This document shows positions 7,220 through 14,442 of a stretch of 34,700 bases of DNA, in pieces. The DNA is taken from NCBI RefSeq assembly GCF_024721315.2, contig NZ_JANFAK020000091.1, positions 1 to 34,700 of the forward strand, in the 5' to 3' direction. The translations under genes were made by a program, and so were the position numbers. Position 1 is the stretch's first letter. Every line of letters starts with the position of its first letter. This DNA comes from Streptomyces sp. Isolate_45. Lineage in GTDB: Bacteria > Actinomycetota > Actinomycetes > Streptomycetales > Streptomycetaceae. The notes under the pieces were generated by a model, which was not told the origin of the DNA, did not search any database, and was given only the letters and a program-made list of their open reading frames with translations.

Positions 7220-8940
7220 CGGCTGGTTCCTTCGTCGACTGCGGAATCGGATGCGGGGACCGGTTCGGTCACGGCGGCGTCCGTGGCGAGCACGGGCAGG
7301 GTGAACAGGATCCGGGTGCCCGGCGTGTGGGCGGTGTCGATCCGGATGTGCCCTCCGGAGTGCTCGACGATCTTCTTGCAGAGCGAGAGCCCGATCCCCG
7401 TGCCACCGTACGTTTCCCGGCCGTGCAGCCGTTGGAAGATGACGAACACCTTCTCGGCGAACTCGGCGGGAATGCCGATGCCGTTGTCCGTGACGGCGAA
7501 GGTGTGGAACCCGGGTTCCGTCTCGGTCCCGTCGACCAGCGAGATCTCCACGTGCGGAGTGAGCCCGGGGGAGTGGAACTTGACCGCGTTGGCGACCAGG
7601 TTCTGCCAGAGCATCGTGAGGAGGGTCGGATCGCCCAGCACTTCGGGGAGCCGGTCCGGCCGCGTGACCTCGGCGGAGTGCTCCTCCACGGCGGCGGCCA
7701 GGTTGCGCATGGCCCGGTCCACGGTCGAGTCCAGGGCCACCGTCTCGCGCGCGTCCTGGACACGGCCCACCCGGGAGAACGCCAACAGGTCGTTGATCAG
7801 CACCTGCATCCGCTTGGCGCCGTCGACGGCGAACGCGATGTACTGGGTACCGCGCTCGTCCAACTGCTGCCCGTAGCGCTTCTCCAGCAACTGGCAGAAC
7901 GAGGCGACCTTGCGCAGCGGCTCCTGGAGGTCATGGGAGGCCACGTACGCGAACTGCTCCAACTCGGCGTTCGAGCGCCGTAGTTCACCCGCCTGCGCGT
8001 CCAGCTCCGCGGCCGTGCGGTTCAGCTCTCGCGCGTTGCGCTGCGAGGCCGTCAGCTCGGCGACGGTTCGCCGGCGCATGGCCTCCACCGACCGGGCGAG
8101 CGTGCGCAGGTCGGCCGGGCCGCGGACGGGAATCTCCTCTTCGAACGCCCCGTCCGCGACCCGCTGGGACGCCGTCCGGACCGAGGCGAGAGGACGCAGG
8201 ACGCCCACGTGGAGCAGGACCCCGAGAGCGGCACCCGCCAACAGGAACGCCGCCACGAGCGCCAGGAGGATGCGGTCGCGTTCCGAGCGGGCCTCCCCGA
8301 AGGTGGTGCGGGCCTCCGTCTGGACGCGGTCCAGCCGGGCCTGCTGCTCCGCGAGCCGCAGCCGCACCTCGTCGAACTTCTCCTTGCCCACCTGGACCGA
8401 GGGCGGCTCCCCGCCGGCGCGCACCGCGGAGACGGCCGGCGTCGCGAACTCGTCCTGCCAGACGCGCGCGGCGTCCTGCACGGCACGCAGGTCGGCCCGT
8501 ACCCCGCCGACGTCGTCCAGGACCGTAGACAGCCGATCCGCCGCCCCGCGGCCGCTCTCCAGGCCGCGCTCGTACGGTTCCAGGAGGGCCGGGTCGCGGG
8601 CCAGCAGGTAGCCGCGGACCCCGGTCTCCTGGTCCAGCAGGGCCGCCTCCAGCCGGAGCGCGTCGCGCTGCGCCGGGAGGATCCCGTCGACGAGCCGGTC
8701 GCCCGCCATCGTGGTGTTCGACAGCAGGGCGGCTCCCACCGCGCCCGTCCCGACGACCATGAGGGCCAGTACGGCGAGGACGGTCGTGAGCCAGGCCCGC
8801 AGGCTCGGACCCCCGTGACCGGGTCCGGCGGGCGTGGCTCCGGCAGGGGGGAGCTCGGCGGCGGCGGGGACCTCGTCAGAAGGGGAGTCGGCGGGAGGGG
8901 AGCCGCTGGGAGGGGGTTCGGTTCGTTCTGGGGCGTTCAC
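7216..8940 (-). CDS. CHASE3-HAMP sensor histidine kinase
   Basis: A 574-residue membrane kinase. After a Pro-rich N-terminus come TM1 (about 49-73), an extracytoplasmic CHASE3-type domain (about 74-220, with LDQETGVRGYLLARDP), TM2 (about 223-247), HAMP (about 250-300), a coiled coil, and HisKA with phosphoacceptor His336 in SHDLQEPLRKV. The HATPase domain has the N box QNLVANAVKF (446-455), DNGIGI (485-490) and GGTGIGLSL (512-520). The open frame continues far upstream, but GTG at 8940 overlaps the stop of the preceding phosphatase (GTGA) and starts the recognisable protein. CHASE3 ligands are unknown; osmotic or membrane signals are often proposed. Confidence 0.93.
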   Translation of the reverse strand: MNAPERTEPPPSGSPPADSPSDEVPAAAELPPAGATPAGPGHGGPSLRAWLTTVLAVLALMVVGTGAVGAALLSNTTMAGDRLVDGILPAQRDALRLEAALLDQETGVRGYLLARDPALLEPYERGLESGRGAADRLSTVLDDVGGVRADLRAVQDAARVWQDEFATPAVSAVRAGGEPPSVQVGKEKFDEVRLRLAEQQARLDRVQTEARTTFGEARSERDRILLALVAAFLLAGAALGVLLHVGVLRPLASVRTASQRVADGAFEEEIPVRGPADLRTLARSVEAMRRRTVAELTASQRNARELNRTAAELDAQAGELRRSNAELEQFAYVASHDLQEPLRKVASFCQLLEKRYGQQLDERGTQYIAFAVDGAKRMQVLINDLLAFSRVGRVQDARETVALDSTVDRAMRNLAAAVEEHSAEVTRPDRLPEVLGDPTLLTMLWQNLVANAVKFHSPGLTPHVEISLVDGTETEPGFHTFAVTDNGIGIPAEFAEKVFVIFQRLHGRETYGGTGIGLSLCKKIVEHSGGHIRIDTAHTPGTRILFTLPVLATDAAVTEPVPASDSAVDEGTSR

Positions 8941-10217
8941 GAGGGGGTGTTCCATTCGAGGTGGAGTACGGCGACGTCGTCGGCCAGGCCGCCCCAGTCC
9001 GCGGCCCGGCTCTGCGCCGCCCGGATGAGGGTGTCGACGAAGGTCTCGGCGGGCAGCCCGGAGTGCAGGCGCGCGATGTCGAGGAGACCCGTCTCGTCGA
9101 GGCGTTCGGAGCCGGGGCCCACGCGTCCCTCGATCAGACCGTCGGTGAAGAGCATCACGGCGCCGTCCGGTGCCAGGGGAACCTCGGTCACGGGCCAGTC
9201 CGCGCCCCAGCCGGGCATGATCCCGAGGGCGGGCCCCCCGGGGACCTCCAGCAGGTCGACCCCCGTCGCCGACCTGACGAGGAAACCGGGGTGCCCGGCG
9301 CGCTGCACGGAAATGCCGTCGGACCCGGCAGGGCGGGTGACCGCGATGAGTGTGGCGAAGATCTCGGGCCCGGACCGCTCCGCGAGGAGGATCTCCTCCA
9401 GGAGCTTGAGCAGTTCCTCGCCCCGTGCGCCCGCCATCACGAAGGCCCGCCACGCCACGCGCAGGCACACCCCGAGGGCCGCTTCGCCCGGTCCGTGCCC
9501 CGACACGTCGCCGACCACGGCGTGCGTGGCCCCGTCGCGGGTCTGGACGACGTCGTAGAAGTCTCCGCCGAGGAGTGCCTGGGCGCGGCCCGGCCGGTAC
9601 CGGGCGCACACCGTGACGGCGTCGTCCAGCAGGAGCGGCGTCGGCAGCAGGCCCCGCTCCAGGCGGGAGTTCTCCTCGGCGCGCAGCTTGCTCGCCTGCA
9701 GCGCGACCGCGGCGAGCTCGGTGCGCTTGCGCTGGATCGCGTAGCGGATGGCCCGGACGAAGACGTCGGCCTCCAGGCGGCCCTTGACCAGGTAGTCCTG
9801 GGCCCCCGCCGCCACGGCGGCGAGCCCCGCCTGTTCCTCCGAGAGGCCGGTGAGGACGACCACGGCGGCCTCGGCGGAAGCCGCCAGCACCTTCGTGAGG
9901 CCGTCGAGGCCCTGGGCGTCGGGGAGGTGCAGGTCCAGCAGGACGCACTGGGGCGGTTCTGTCTCCAGTCGGGACAGGGCGTCCGTGAGGGAGCGGGCCC
10001 GACCGAGTCGGAGGTCGACGCCGCTGTCCTCGACCAGTTCCTCGACGAGGAGGGCGTCGCCCTCGTCGTCCTCGATGAGGAGGACGTACGGCGGGAGGCC
10101 GCTCCACAGGGCGTGGGACCGGTCCTGCTCGACGGAGGAGGCCGGTCTGGGAGGACTCGTCGGCCGCGGTGTCCGGCCTGCGGGGTGGGGTGACCCCAGG
10201 CCGATCGTGCTCCCCAT
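8937..10217 (-). CDS. Receiver domain-SpoIIE (PP2C) phosphatase
   Basis: A 426-residue fusion of an N-terminal response-regulator receiver (about residues 43-165, phosphoacceptor Asp95 in VLLDLHLPDAQG, Lys145 in YLVKG), a short helical linker, and a C-terminal PP2C domain. The phosphatase motifs are complete: GGDFYD (Asp219), GDVSGHG (Asp237), FTDGLIE and ADDVAVL. Phosphorylation of the receiver by a histidine kinase should gate dephosphorylation of an STAS protein. It is the first gene of an operon that also encodes the kinase and an STAS protein. An in-frame ATG at 10298 would add 27 residues but has no ribosome site; GAGAGGGGAAG precedes the ATG at 10217, which I prefer. Confidence 0.92.
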   Translation of the reverse strand: MGSTIGLGSPHPAGRTPRPTSPPRPASSVEQDRSHALWSGLPPYVLLIEDDEGDALLVEELVEDSGVDLRLGRARSLTDALSRLETEPPQCVLLDLHLPDAQGLDGLTKVLAASAEAAVVVLTGLSEEQAGLAAVAAGAQDYLVKGRLEADVFVRAIRYAIQRKRTELAAVALQASKLRAEENSRLERGLLPTPLLLDDAVTVCARYRPGRAQALLGGDFYDVVQTRDGATHAVVGDVSGHGPGEAALGVCLRVAWRAFVMAGARGEELLKLLEEILLAERSGPEIFATLIAVTRPAGSDGISVQRAGHPGFLVRSATGVDLLEVPGGPALGIMPGWGADWPVTEVPLAPDGAVMLFTDGLIEGRVGPGSERLDETGLLDIARLHSGLPAETFVDTLIRAAQSRAADWGGLADDVAVLHLEWNTPS

Positions 10218-10282
10218 GGCGCGTCTTCCCCTCTCGCCACGGAGCGCGTGCGCCCGGGGGACGCCCGGTTGCGTCGGGGGTG

Positions 10283-10312
10283 AGCTTAGAGTGATCATTT
10301 GCCGTTAGGCAA
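10283..10312 (-). promoter_or_regulatory. Candidate promoter and operator of the signalling operon
   Basis: In an AT-rich island a perfect inverted repeat, TTGCC-GTTA-GGCAA (10299-10312), forms a 14-bp dyad. On the minus strand its left half reads TTGCCT, which with TAAGCT 18 bases later would be an acceptable -35/-10 pair. Transcription would start about 60 bases before the ATG at 10217. A dyad over a -35 box would suit a repressor. The short dyad resembles MarR-type sites, and a MarR gene lies 1.3 kb away, but no second copy is seen at the MarR promoter. Confidence 0.4.
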
Positions 10313-10340
10313 TATTTGAACCGGTCAATTATCCTTCGCG

Positions 10341-11543
10341 CTACCCGCCCGCCTCCGCGCCGGGCCGGCCGTGCCAGTCGAGGCAGACGGCCATGGCGTC
10401 GTCCGAGGCCTGGATCCGCTCGCCCCGGTGCCCCGCCAGCTCCCCCAGGATCGCCTGGGGCACCTGCGAGGGCGGGAGCAGCCGGGTGTTCATGATGGCC
10501 CGGCTCAGGGCACGCAGGCTGTACGGCTCCCCGCCCGGGGAAGCGACGTCGTAGACCCCGTCGCTCAGCAGGAAGAGCCGGTCCCCGGGCAGCACCCGGA
10601 AGCGCTGGCAGGTGTAGACGGTGTCCTCGAACATGCCGAGCGGGAGCTGGGCCTCCAGGTCGACGGTCTCCACGGTCCCCTGGCGGAGCCGCCAGATCCG
10701 GGGTGATCCCGCGTCGATGACCTCGACCTCGCCGGTGGCGAGGTCGAAGCGGAGCAGGAGCATGGCCAGGTGCAGGCGCCCCTGGTGCTGGCCGTACACG
10801 GCCTGGTCCGCCAGGGACGCCTGGTCGACCAGGCCGAGACCGCTCCGGCGGGCGTTGCGCAGGGCGCTGACGGCCAGGCTGGTCAGCAGGGCCGCGTCGA
10901 TCCCGTCACCCATGCCGTTGTTGACGGTCAACGTCAGGTGGTCGGCGGAGGCCGACCAGTCGAAACTGTCGCCGAAGATGGCGTAGGCGGGCTCCAGCTG
11001 CCCTCCGAGCTCGTACTCGGGCCGGGAGCAGGACCGGCCGGGCAGCAGCTCCCACTGCATCTCGGCGGCGAGGGTGAGCCGGGTGGCCCGTCTCGCCCGC
11101 AGGAAGAGGTCGGTGTCCCGGTCGGCGACGAGGATCTCGTGGCCCAGGGCGTCGGCCAGGTCCCGCAGTTCCCCGAGGAGTCGGGGCGCGTACGCGTCCG
11201 CCGGGAAGTCCACGCTCAGCACCCCGAGGCGGTCGCCCCGTACGCTCACGGGCAGGTGGACGGTCACCTCGGACCCCCGGGTGACCACGTGGGCCTCCTG
11301 CGAGCCGAAGGCCCGGCCCGGAGCACTCGTGCGCACCGACACGGATCCGACCGTGTCCGGCCGGTCCGTGACGGGCCGCAGACTGGTCAGGGCGTAGTCC
11401 GCCATCAGCAGTTCCGCGTGCGCACGGTACCGGCGGGCCAGGACGTCGCGGACCTCTTCGAACAGCTCGTGCGGTGCGGCGCGGCGCAGGAGGCCCGCTA
11501 CTTCGCCCGCTGCTTCGCCCTCTACTTCGTCGGGTCGTGCCAC
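10341..11543 (-). CDS. SpoIIE-family protein with altered metal ligand
   Basis: A 400-residue protein. An N-terminal GAF-like sensor region (about 20-140, with DRLGVLSVDF) precedes a SpoIIE/PP2C domain. The usual GGDxYD appears as FGDSFDW (Asp192, Asp195), LLSDGVYD and ASDDAMAVCL are kept, but the motif normally D-x-x-G-x-G reads NNGMGDG, putting Asn209 where a metal-binding Asp is expected. It may be a weak or inactive phosphatase that binds its target. The open frame continues upstream across the divergent MarR gene. GTG at 11543, after GGAGAGGCAGGATCCAGGA, fits the domain and the intergenic gap. It ends 124 bases before the ATG of the receiver-phosphatase gene and is probably transcribed separately. 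Confidence 0.88.
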   Translation of the reverse strand: MARPDEVEGEAAGEVAGLLRRAAPHELFEEVRDVLARRYRAHAELLMADYALTSLRPVTDRPDTVGSVSVRTSAPGRAFGSQEAHVVTRGSEVTVHLPVSVRGDRLGVLSVDFPADAYAPRLLGELRDLADALGHEILVADRDTDLFLRARRATRLTLAAEMQWELLPGRSCSRPEYELGGQLEPAYAIFGDSFDWSASADHLTLTVNNGMGDGIDAALLTSLAVSALRNARRSGLGLVDQASLADQAVYGQHQGRLHLAMLLLRFDLATGEVEVIDAGSPRIWRLRQGTVETVDLEAQLPLGMFEDTVYTCQRFRVLPGDRLFLLSDGVYDVASPGGEPYSLRALSRAIMNTRLLPPSQVPQAILGELAGHRGERIQASDDAMAVCLDWHGRPGAEAGG

Positions 11544-11648
11544 CGTCCTGGATCCTGCCTCTCCGGGGAACTGTTTAGATGGGGGAGCCACCGAGCCGCC
11601 GGGTCCGCCCGTGTAAGGGCAGCTCGTACGTACGGTAGGGAGTGTCAC

Positions 11649-12146
11649 ATGAGTCAGGGGCCCATCCACTCCCCACGCGCCCCGTCGGCGGTCGTGGGAA
11701 TGAGCGACCTGATCGAGTTGCTCGGAGTCGTCTGGGAGCGGGGCCGCGACACCGTCAGTGCGCCGCCCGTCTCGTCCTCCCAGGCCAGGGTCCTCTTCCT
11801 CATCGAGCGGAACGAGGAGATCAACCTGCGGACGCTCGGAGAACTGCTGGGCTCGGCCGCCCCCTCGGTGACCCGGCTGTGCGACCGTCTCCAGGCCGCC
11901 GGGTTCCTCGAACGGCACCCTCGGCCCGACGACCGCCGCGAACTGCGGCTGGAGTTGACGCCCGCGGGGCGGAAGTACCTCGGCGAGCTGAGGGCCCGCC
12001 GGGAGGCGGCCCTGACGGAGGCGATGGCCACCATGCCGGCCGCCTCCCGGGCCGCCCTGGCCCTCGGCCTGGCCGACTTCCACATCGCCGTCGCCGGACC
12101 GCTGCGGATGGCGCCCCCGCAGAGCCCGGCGGCCCGGAGCGCCTGA
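11649..12146 (+). CDS. MarR-family transcriptional regulator
   Basis: A 165-residue winged-helix protein. The recognition region LRTLGELLGSAAPSVTRLCDRLQAAGFLERHPRPDDRR (about residues 60-98) contains the MarR signature of a wing ending in DDRR, followed by LTPAGR. The ATG at 11649 is preceded by GGGAG with six-base spacing. It is divergent from the altered SpoIIE gene and convergent with the NADH dehydrogenase. Its ligand and targets are not evident. The dyad CGTACGTACG at 11625-11634, just upstream, could be an autoregulatory site, though it is short. Family assignment is secure. Confidence 0.92.
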   Translation: MSQGPIHSPRAPSAVVGMSDLIELLGVVWERGRDTVSAPPVSSSQARVLFLIERNEEINLRTLGELLGSAAPSVTRLCDRLQAAGFLERHPRPDDRRELRLELTPAGRKYLGELRARREAALTEAMATMPAASRAALALGLADFHIAVAGPLRMAPPQSPAARSA

Positions 12147-12209
12147 CCGCGCGCCGGGCCGCCCCGGGTGGAATCCGACCCGTTCCGCCGGAGGGGTGGG
12201 CCGGCGGGG

Positions 12210-13574
12210 TCAGCCGGAGGCGCGCAGGCCCTGGGTGTGCTCCCGTACCTGCTCCGGCGTGAGGTAGCGGTCGCTCCCTTCGAGCTCCCGCAGCGTGGGC
12301 GGCCTCGCCGATTGGAAGCCGGTGCGCACGAAGTCGTCCCCGGCCACGGCGTTGAGCAGCCAGTTGGTCATGACACGGGTCTTGGCCACGTTCGTGCGCA
12401 GCGCGGACCAGTGGTACCCCCGCGCCACCGCCTGGGCGGCGACGCCGCGCAGCGGGATGCCGAGCGGCTTGGACACGGCGTCGGTGCCGCCGAGGTCGAC
12501 CACGAGGCCCAGGTCCTTGTGCGCGTACGGCCGCAACGGCTGGTGGCGCAGCGAGGCGATCACGTTGTCGGCCAGCGTGCGGCCCTGGCGCAGGGCGTGC
12601 TGCGCCGTCGGCGGGCAGATCGCTCCGCTCCCGCCCTTGGCGAGGTCGGGCACGGCCGCCGCGTCGCCCAGGGCGAAGACCCCGGGCGCGTCCGGCACGG
12701 TCATTTCCGGGGTCACCACCAGGCGCCCCCGCTCGGTCTCCGCGTCCATGGTGCCGATCAGGGGGCTGGCGGCCACGCCGGCGGTCCAGATCAGGGTGCG
12801 GCTGGGCAGGACGCGCCCGTCGGTCAACGTCAATTCCTCGGGCCCGGCCTTGGCGACGCTCACCCCCAGCGACACCTGGATGCCGCGGCGCCGCAGGATG
12901 TCCACGGCGGCCTGCCCCAGCGAGTCGCCCAGTTCGGGCATCAGCTTGGGCGCCATGTCCAGCAGGTGCCAACTGATCTGCCGCCGGTCCAGCCTCGGGT
13001 AGCGCTTCACCGCGTGGTCGGTGAGCCGTTGGAGGCACGCCGCCGTCTCGGTGCCCGCGTATCCGCCGCCGACCACGACGAAGCAGAGCCTGGCGGCCCG
13101 CTCCGCCTCGTCCTGGCTGGCGTCCGCCAGGTCGAGTTGTGCGATGACGTGGTCGCGCAGGTACGCGGCCTCCGCGAGCGTCTTCATGCCCCGCGCGTGT
13201 TCCAGGAGCCCGGGGATGTCGAAGGTACGGGTGACGCTGCCGGGCGCCAGCACGAGCTGGTCGTACGCGTGGTCGGTCACCTCGCCGGTGATCTTGCGGA
13301 CGATGCAGACCTTGGCCCCGGTGTCGATGCCGATGGCCGTCCCGGGGACGATCCGGGTGCGGTGCCGGCTGCTGCGGCGCAGGGAGACGGCGATGGACTG
13401 CGGTGTCAGGACACCGGAGGCCACCTGGGGGAGCAGGGGGAGGTACAACTGGTAGGAGTTCGGCGTGACCATGGAGATGTCGGCCTCGCCGGGGGACAGC
13501 CTGCGCTCCAGACGGCGTACGCATTCCACCCCCGCGAAGCCTGCGCCCACCACGAGGATCCTCGGTCGTGTCAC
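12210..13574 (-). CDS. ndh: Type II NADH dehydrogenase (FAD-dependent)
   Basis: A 454-residue flavoprotein of the NDH-2 family, which passes electrons from NADH to quinone at the membrane without pumping protons. The FAD-binding motif VVGAGFAGVE is at about 8-17, the NADH-binding motif VVVGGGYAGTE at about 167-177, and the second FAD contact FALGDAAAVPD near 295. There is no obvious transmembrane helix, as usual for NDH-2. A longer frame exists, but GTG at 13574 directly precedes the FAD motif and follows AAAGGA with suitable spacing. Related pyridine-nucleotide oxidoreductases share the fold, so the exact acceptor is inferred. It stands alone and converges on the MarR gene. Confidence 0.88.
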   Translation of the reverse strand: MTRPRILVVGAGFAGVECVRRLERRLSPGEADISMVTPNSYQLYLPLLPQVASGVLTPQSIAVSLRRSSRHRTRIVPGTAIGIDTGAKVCIVRKITGEVTDHAYDQLVLAPGSVTRTFDIPGLLEHARGMKTLAEAAYLRDHVIAQLDLADASQDEAERAARLCFVVVGGGYAGTETAACLQRLTDHAVKRYPRLDRRQISWHLLDMAPKLMPELGDSLGQAAVDILRRRGIQVSLGVSVAKAGPEELTLTDGRVLPSRTLIWTAGVAASPLIGTMDAETERGRLVVTPEMTVPDAPGVFALGDAAAVPDLAKGGSGAICPPTAQHALRQGRTLADNVIASLRHQPLRPYAHKDLGLVVDLGGTDAVSKPLGIPLRGVAAQAVARGYHWSALRTNVAKTRVMTNWLLNAVAGDDFVRTGFQSARPPTLRELEGSDRYLTPEQVREHTQGLRASG

Positions 13575-13705
13575 GGTTTGCGTCCTTTCTCGGGGCAGCC
13601 GGTCACCTTTCCGCCTGCCCAGTCCGGCGGGGTTCAGCTGCCGGATCGCACCACGAACGCCGGGGCGGACAAGGGGCCGCCGCGACGGAGCCGGAGGTCG
13701 AACGG

Positions 13706-13739
13706 GACGTCGCCCCCCCCACCGGCAAGGGGCGACGTC
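13706..13739 (-). terminator. Perfect 11-bp stem hairpin
   Basis: GACGTCGCCCC (13706-13716) and GGGGCGACGTC (13729-13739) pair perfectly around a 12-base loop. It lies downstream of the small minus-strand gene ending at 13842 and 132 bases upstream of the NDH-2 start. It could be a terminator without U tract or a structured leader of the dehydrogenase mRNA. The rest of the 267-bp gap shows no gene. Confidence 0.5.
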
Positions 13740-13841
13740 AGGGAAACAACTGGTCATCGGCGCCAACGGTGTTCGTGATCCCGGGGACCGCGGTGGCGCG
13801 CTTTCCGTCGGACGCCCGTGGGCACCCGCGCCGGGGGCGAT

Positions 13842-14027
13842 TCAGCCGATGACGCGGCCGTCGACGGGTCCCGCGGCCGGGTCGTCGCTGAACCAGTAGT
13901 CGCCGGCCGCCGTCGGGCGGGGGCCGCGGCCGGCCTCACGGGGCAGCCGGAGGGTGACGGCACGGGTGTCGCCGGGCAGGACGACGGTGATGGCGGTGGG
14001 GTCCTGGTACTGCTGTCGTTCCGGCAC
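13842..14027 (-). CDS. Small hypothetical protein (61 aa)
   Basis: A 61-residue protein I do not recognise. It begins VPERQQYQDP, contains a short beta-like stretch TAITVVLPGDTRAVTLRLP, and ends with a Gly/Pro-rich tail. The GTG at 14027 is six bases after AAGGAG, a clear ribosome site, which is the main evidence that the frame is used; an ATG further upstream lacks one. No membrane segment or cysteine is present. It is divergent from the next small frame and is followed by a strong hairpin. Confidence 0.6.
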   Translation of the reverse strand: MPERQQYQDPTAITVVLPGDTRAVTLRLPREAGRGPRPTAAGDYWFSDDPAAGPVDGRVIG

Positions 14028-14152
14028 GCTGCGCTCCTTGGAAGGCGGGACACACCCGACAATCACTCCGTGTGTCGTTCCAGTGTGCAGCGTGTGACTT
14101 TCCGTGTCAGTTTGGAGACCTCACCACCGGCGCACCGACCGAGGAGACTTCG

Positions 14153-14272
14153 ATGGGCGTTGCGCACCACGCGCTCACCGACGACGCCGTCGACGACGCC
14201 CGTCGTCGCGACGACGACGTTCCCCTCGACGAGCCCGAGGACGGTGCGGAGGGTCCCGACGACGCCTCGTGA
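14153..14272 (+). CDS. Possible small acidic protein (39 aa)
   Basis: A 39-residue frame starting at an ATG that follows GAGGAGA with five-base spacing. The product is very acidic: of its last 30 residues about half are Asp or Glu (DDAVDDARRRDDDVPLDEPE), with no hydrophobic core. It would be disordered. The good ribosome site and the actinomycete tendency to encode such tails make it plausible, but no homologue is known to me and it could be chance. Confidence 0.4.
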   Translation: MGVAHHALTDDAVDDARRRDDDVPLDEPEDGAEGPDDAS

Positions 14273-14370
14273 GGCGCCCCGAACCGGGTGCCCGGCCGGC
14301 GTCGACCACCCGGCCGGGCATCCGCTCCGCCGGGTCGGCGGCGCCACGGGCCGAGTTCCGGAGAACGTCC

Positions 14371-14424
14371 CGGAACGGTGATCGGAATAGGTGATCGGAA
14401 AAGGTGACGTGGACTGTCACCTTT
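14371..14424 (+). promoter_or_regulatory. Iterated direct repeats running into a perfect palindrome (SDR operator)
   Basis: Three direct repeats of the form CGGAAnnGGTGA start at 14371, 14383 and 14396 (spacing 12 and 13 bp). The last merges into a perfect inverted repeat with 9-bp arms, AAAGGTGAC (14400-14408) and GTCACCTTT (14416-14424), around seven bases. The dyad ends 18 bases before the SDR ATG. It looks like a cooperative regulator site; the convergent WYL regulator is one candidate binder. Confidence 0.65.
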
Positions 14425-14442
14425 GGCATTCATCGTGGTGAC

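Noticed and set aside
12167..12189. Hairpin between the convergent MarR and NADH dehydrogenase genes
   Set aside because: A 7-bp stem with one G-T pair and a 9-base loop is expected often by chance at this GC content.
12168..13778. A 536-codon + strand frame opposite the NADH dehydrogenase
   Set aside because: The opposite strand has clear FAD and NAD motifs; this frame has none.
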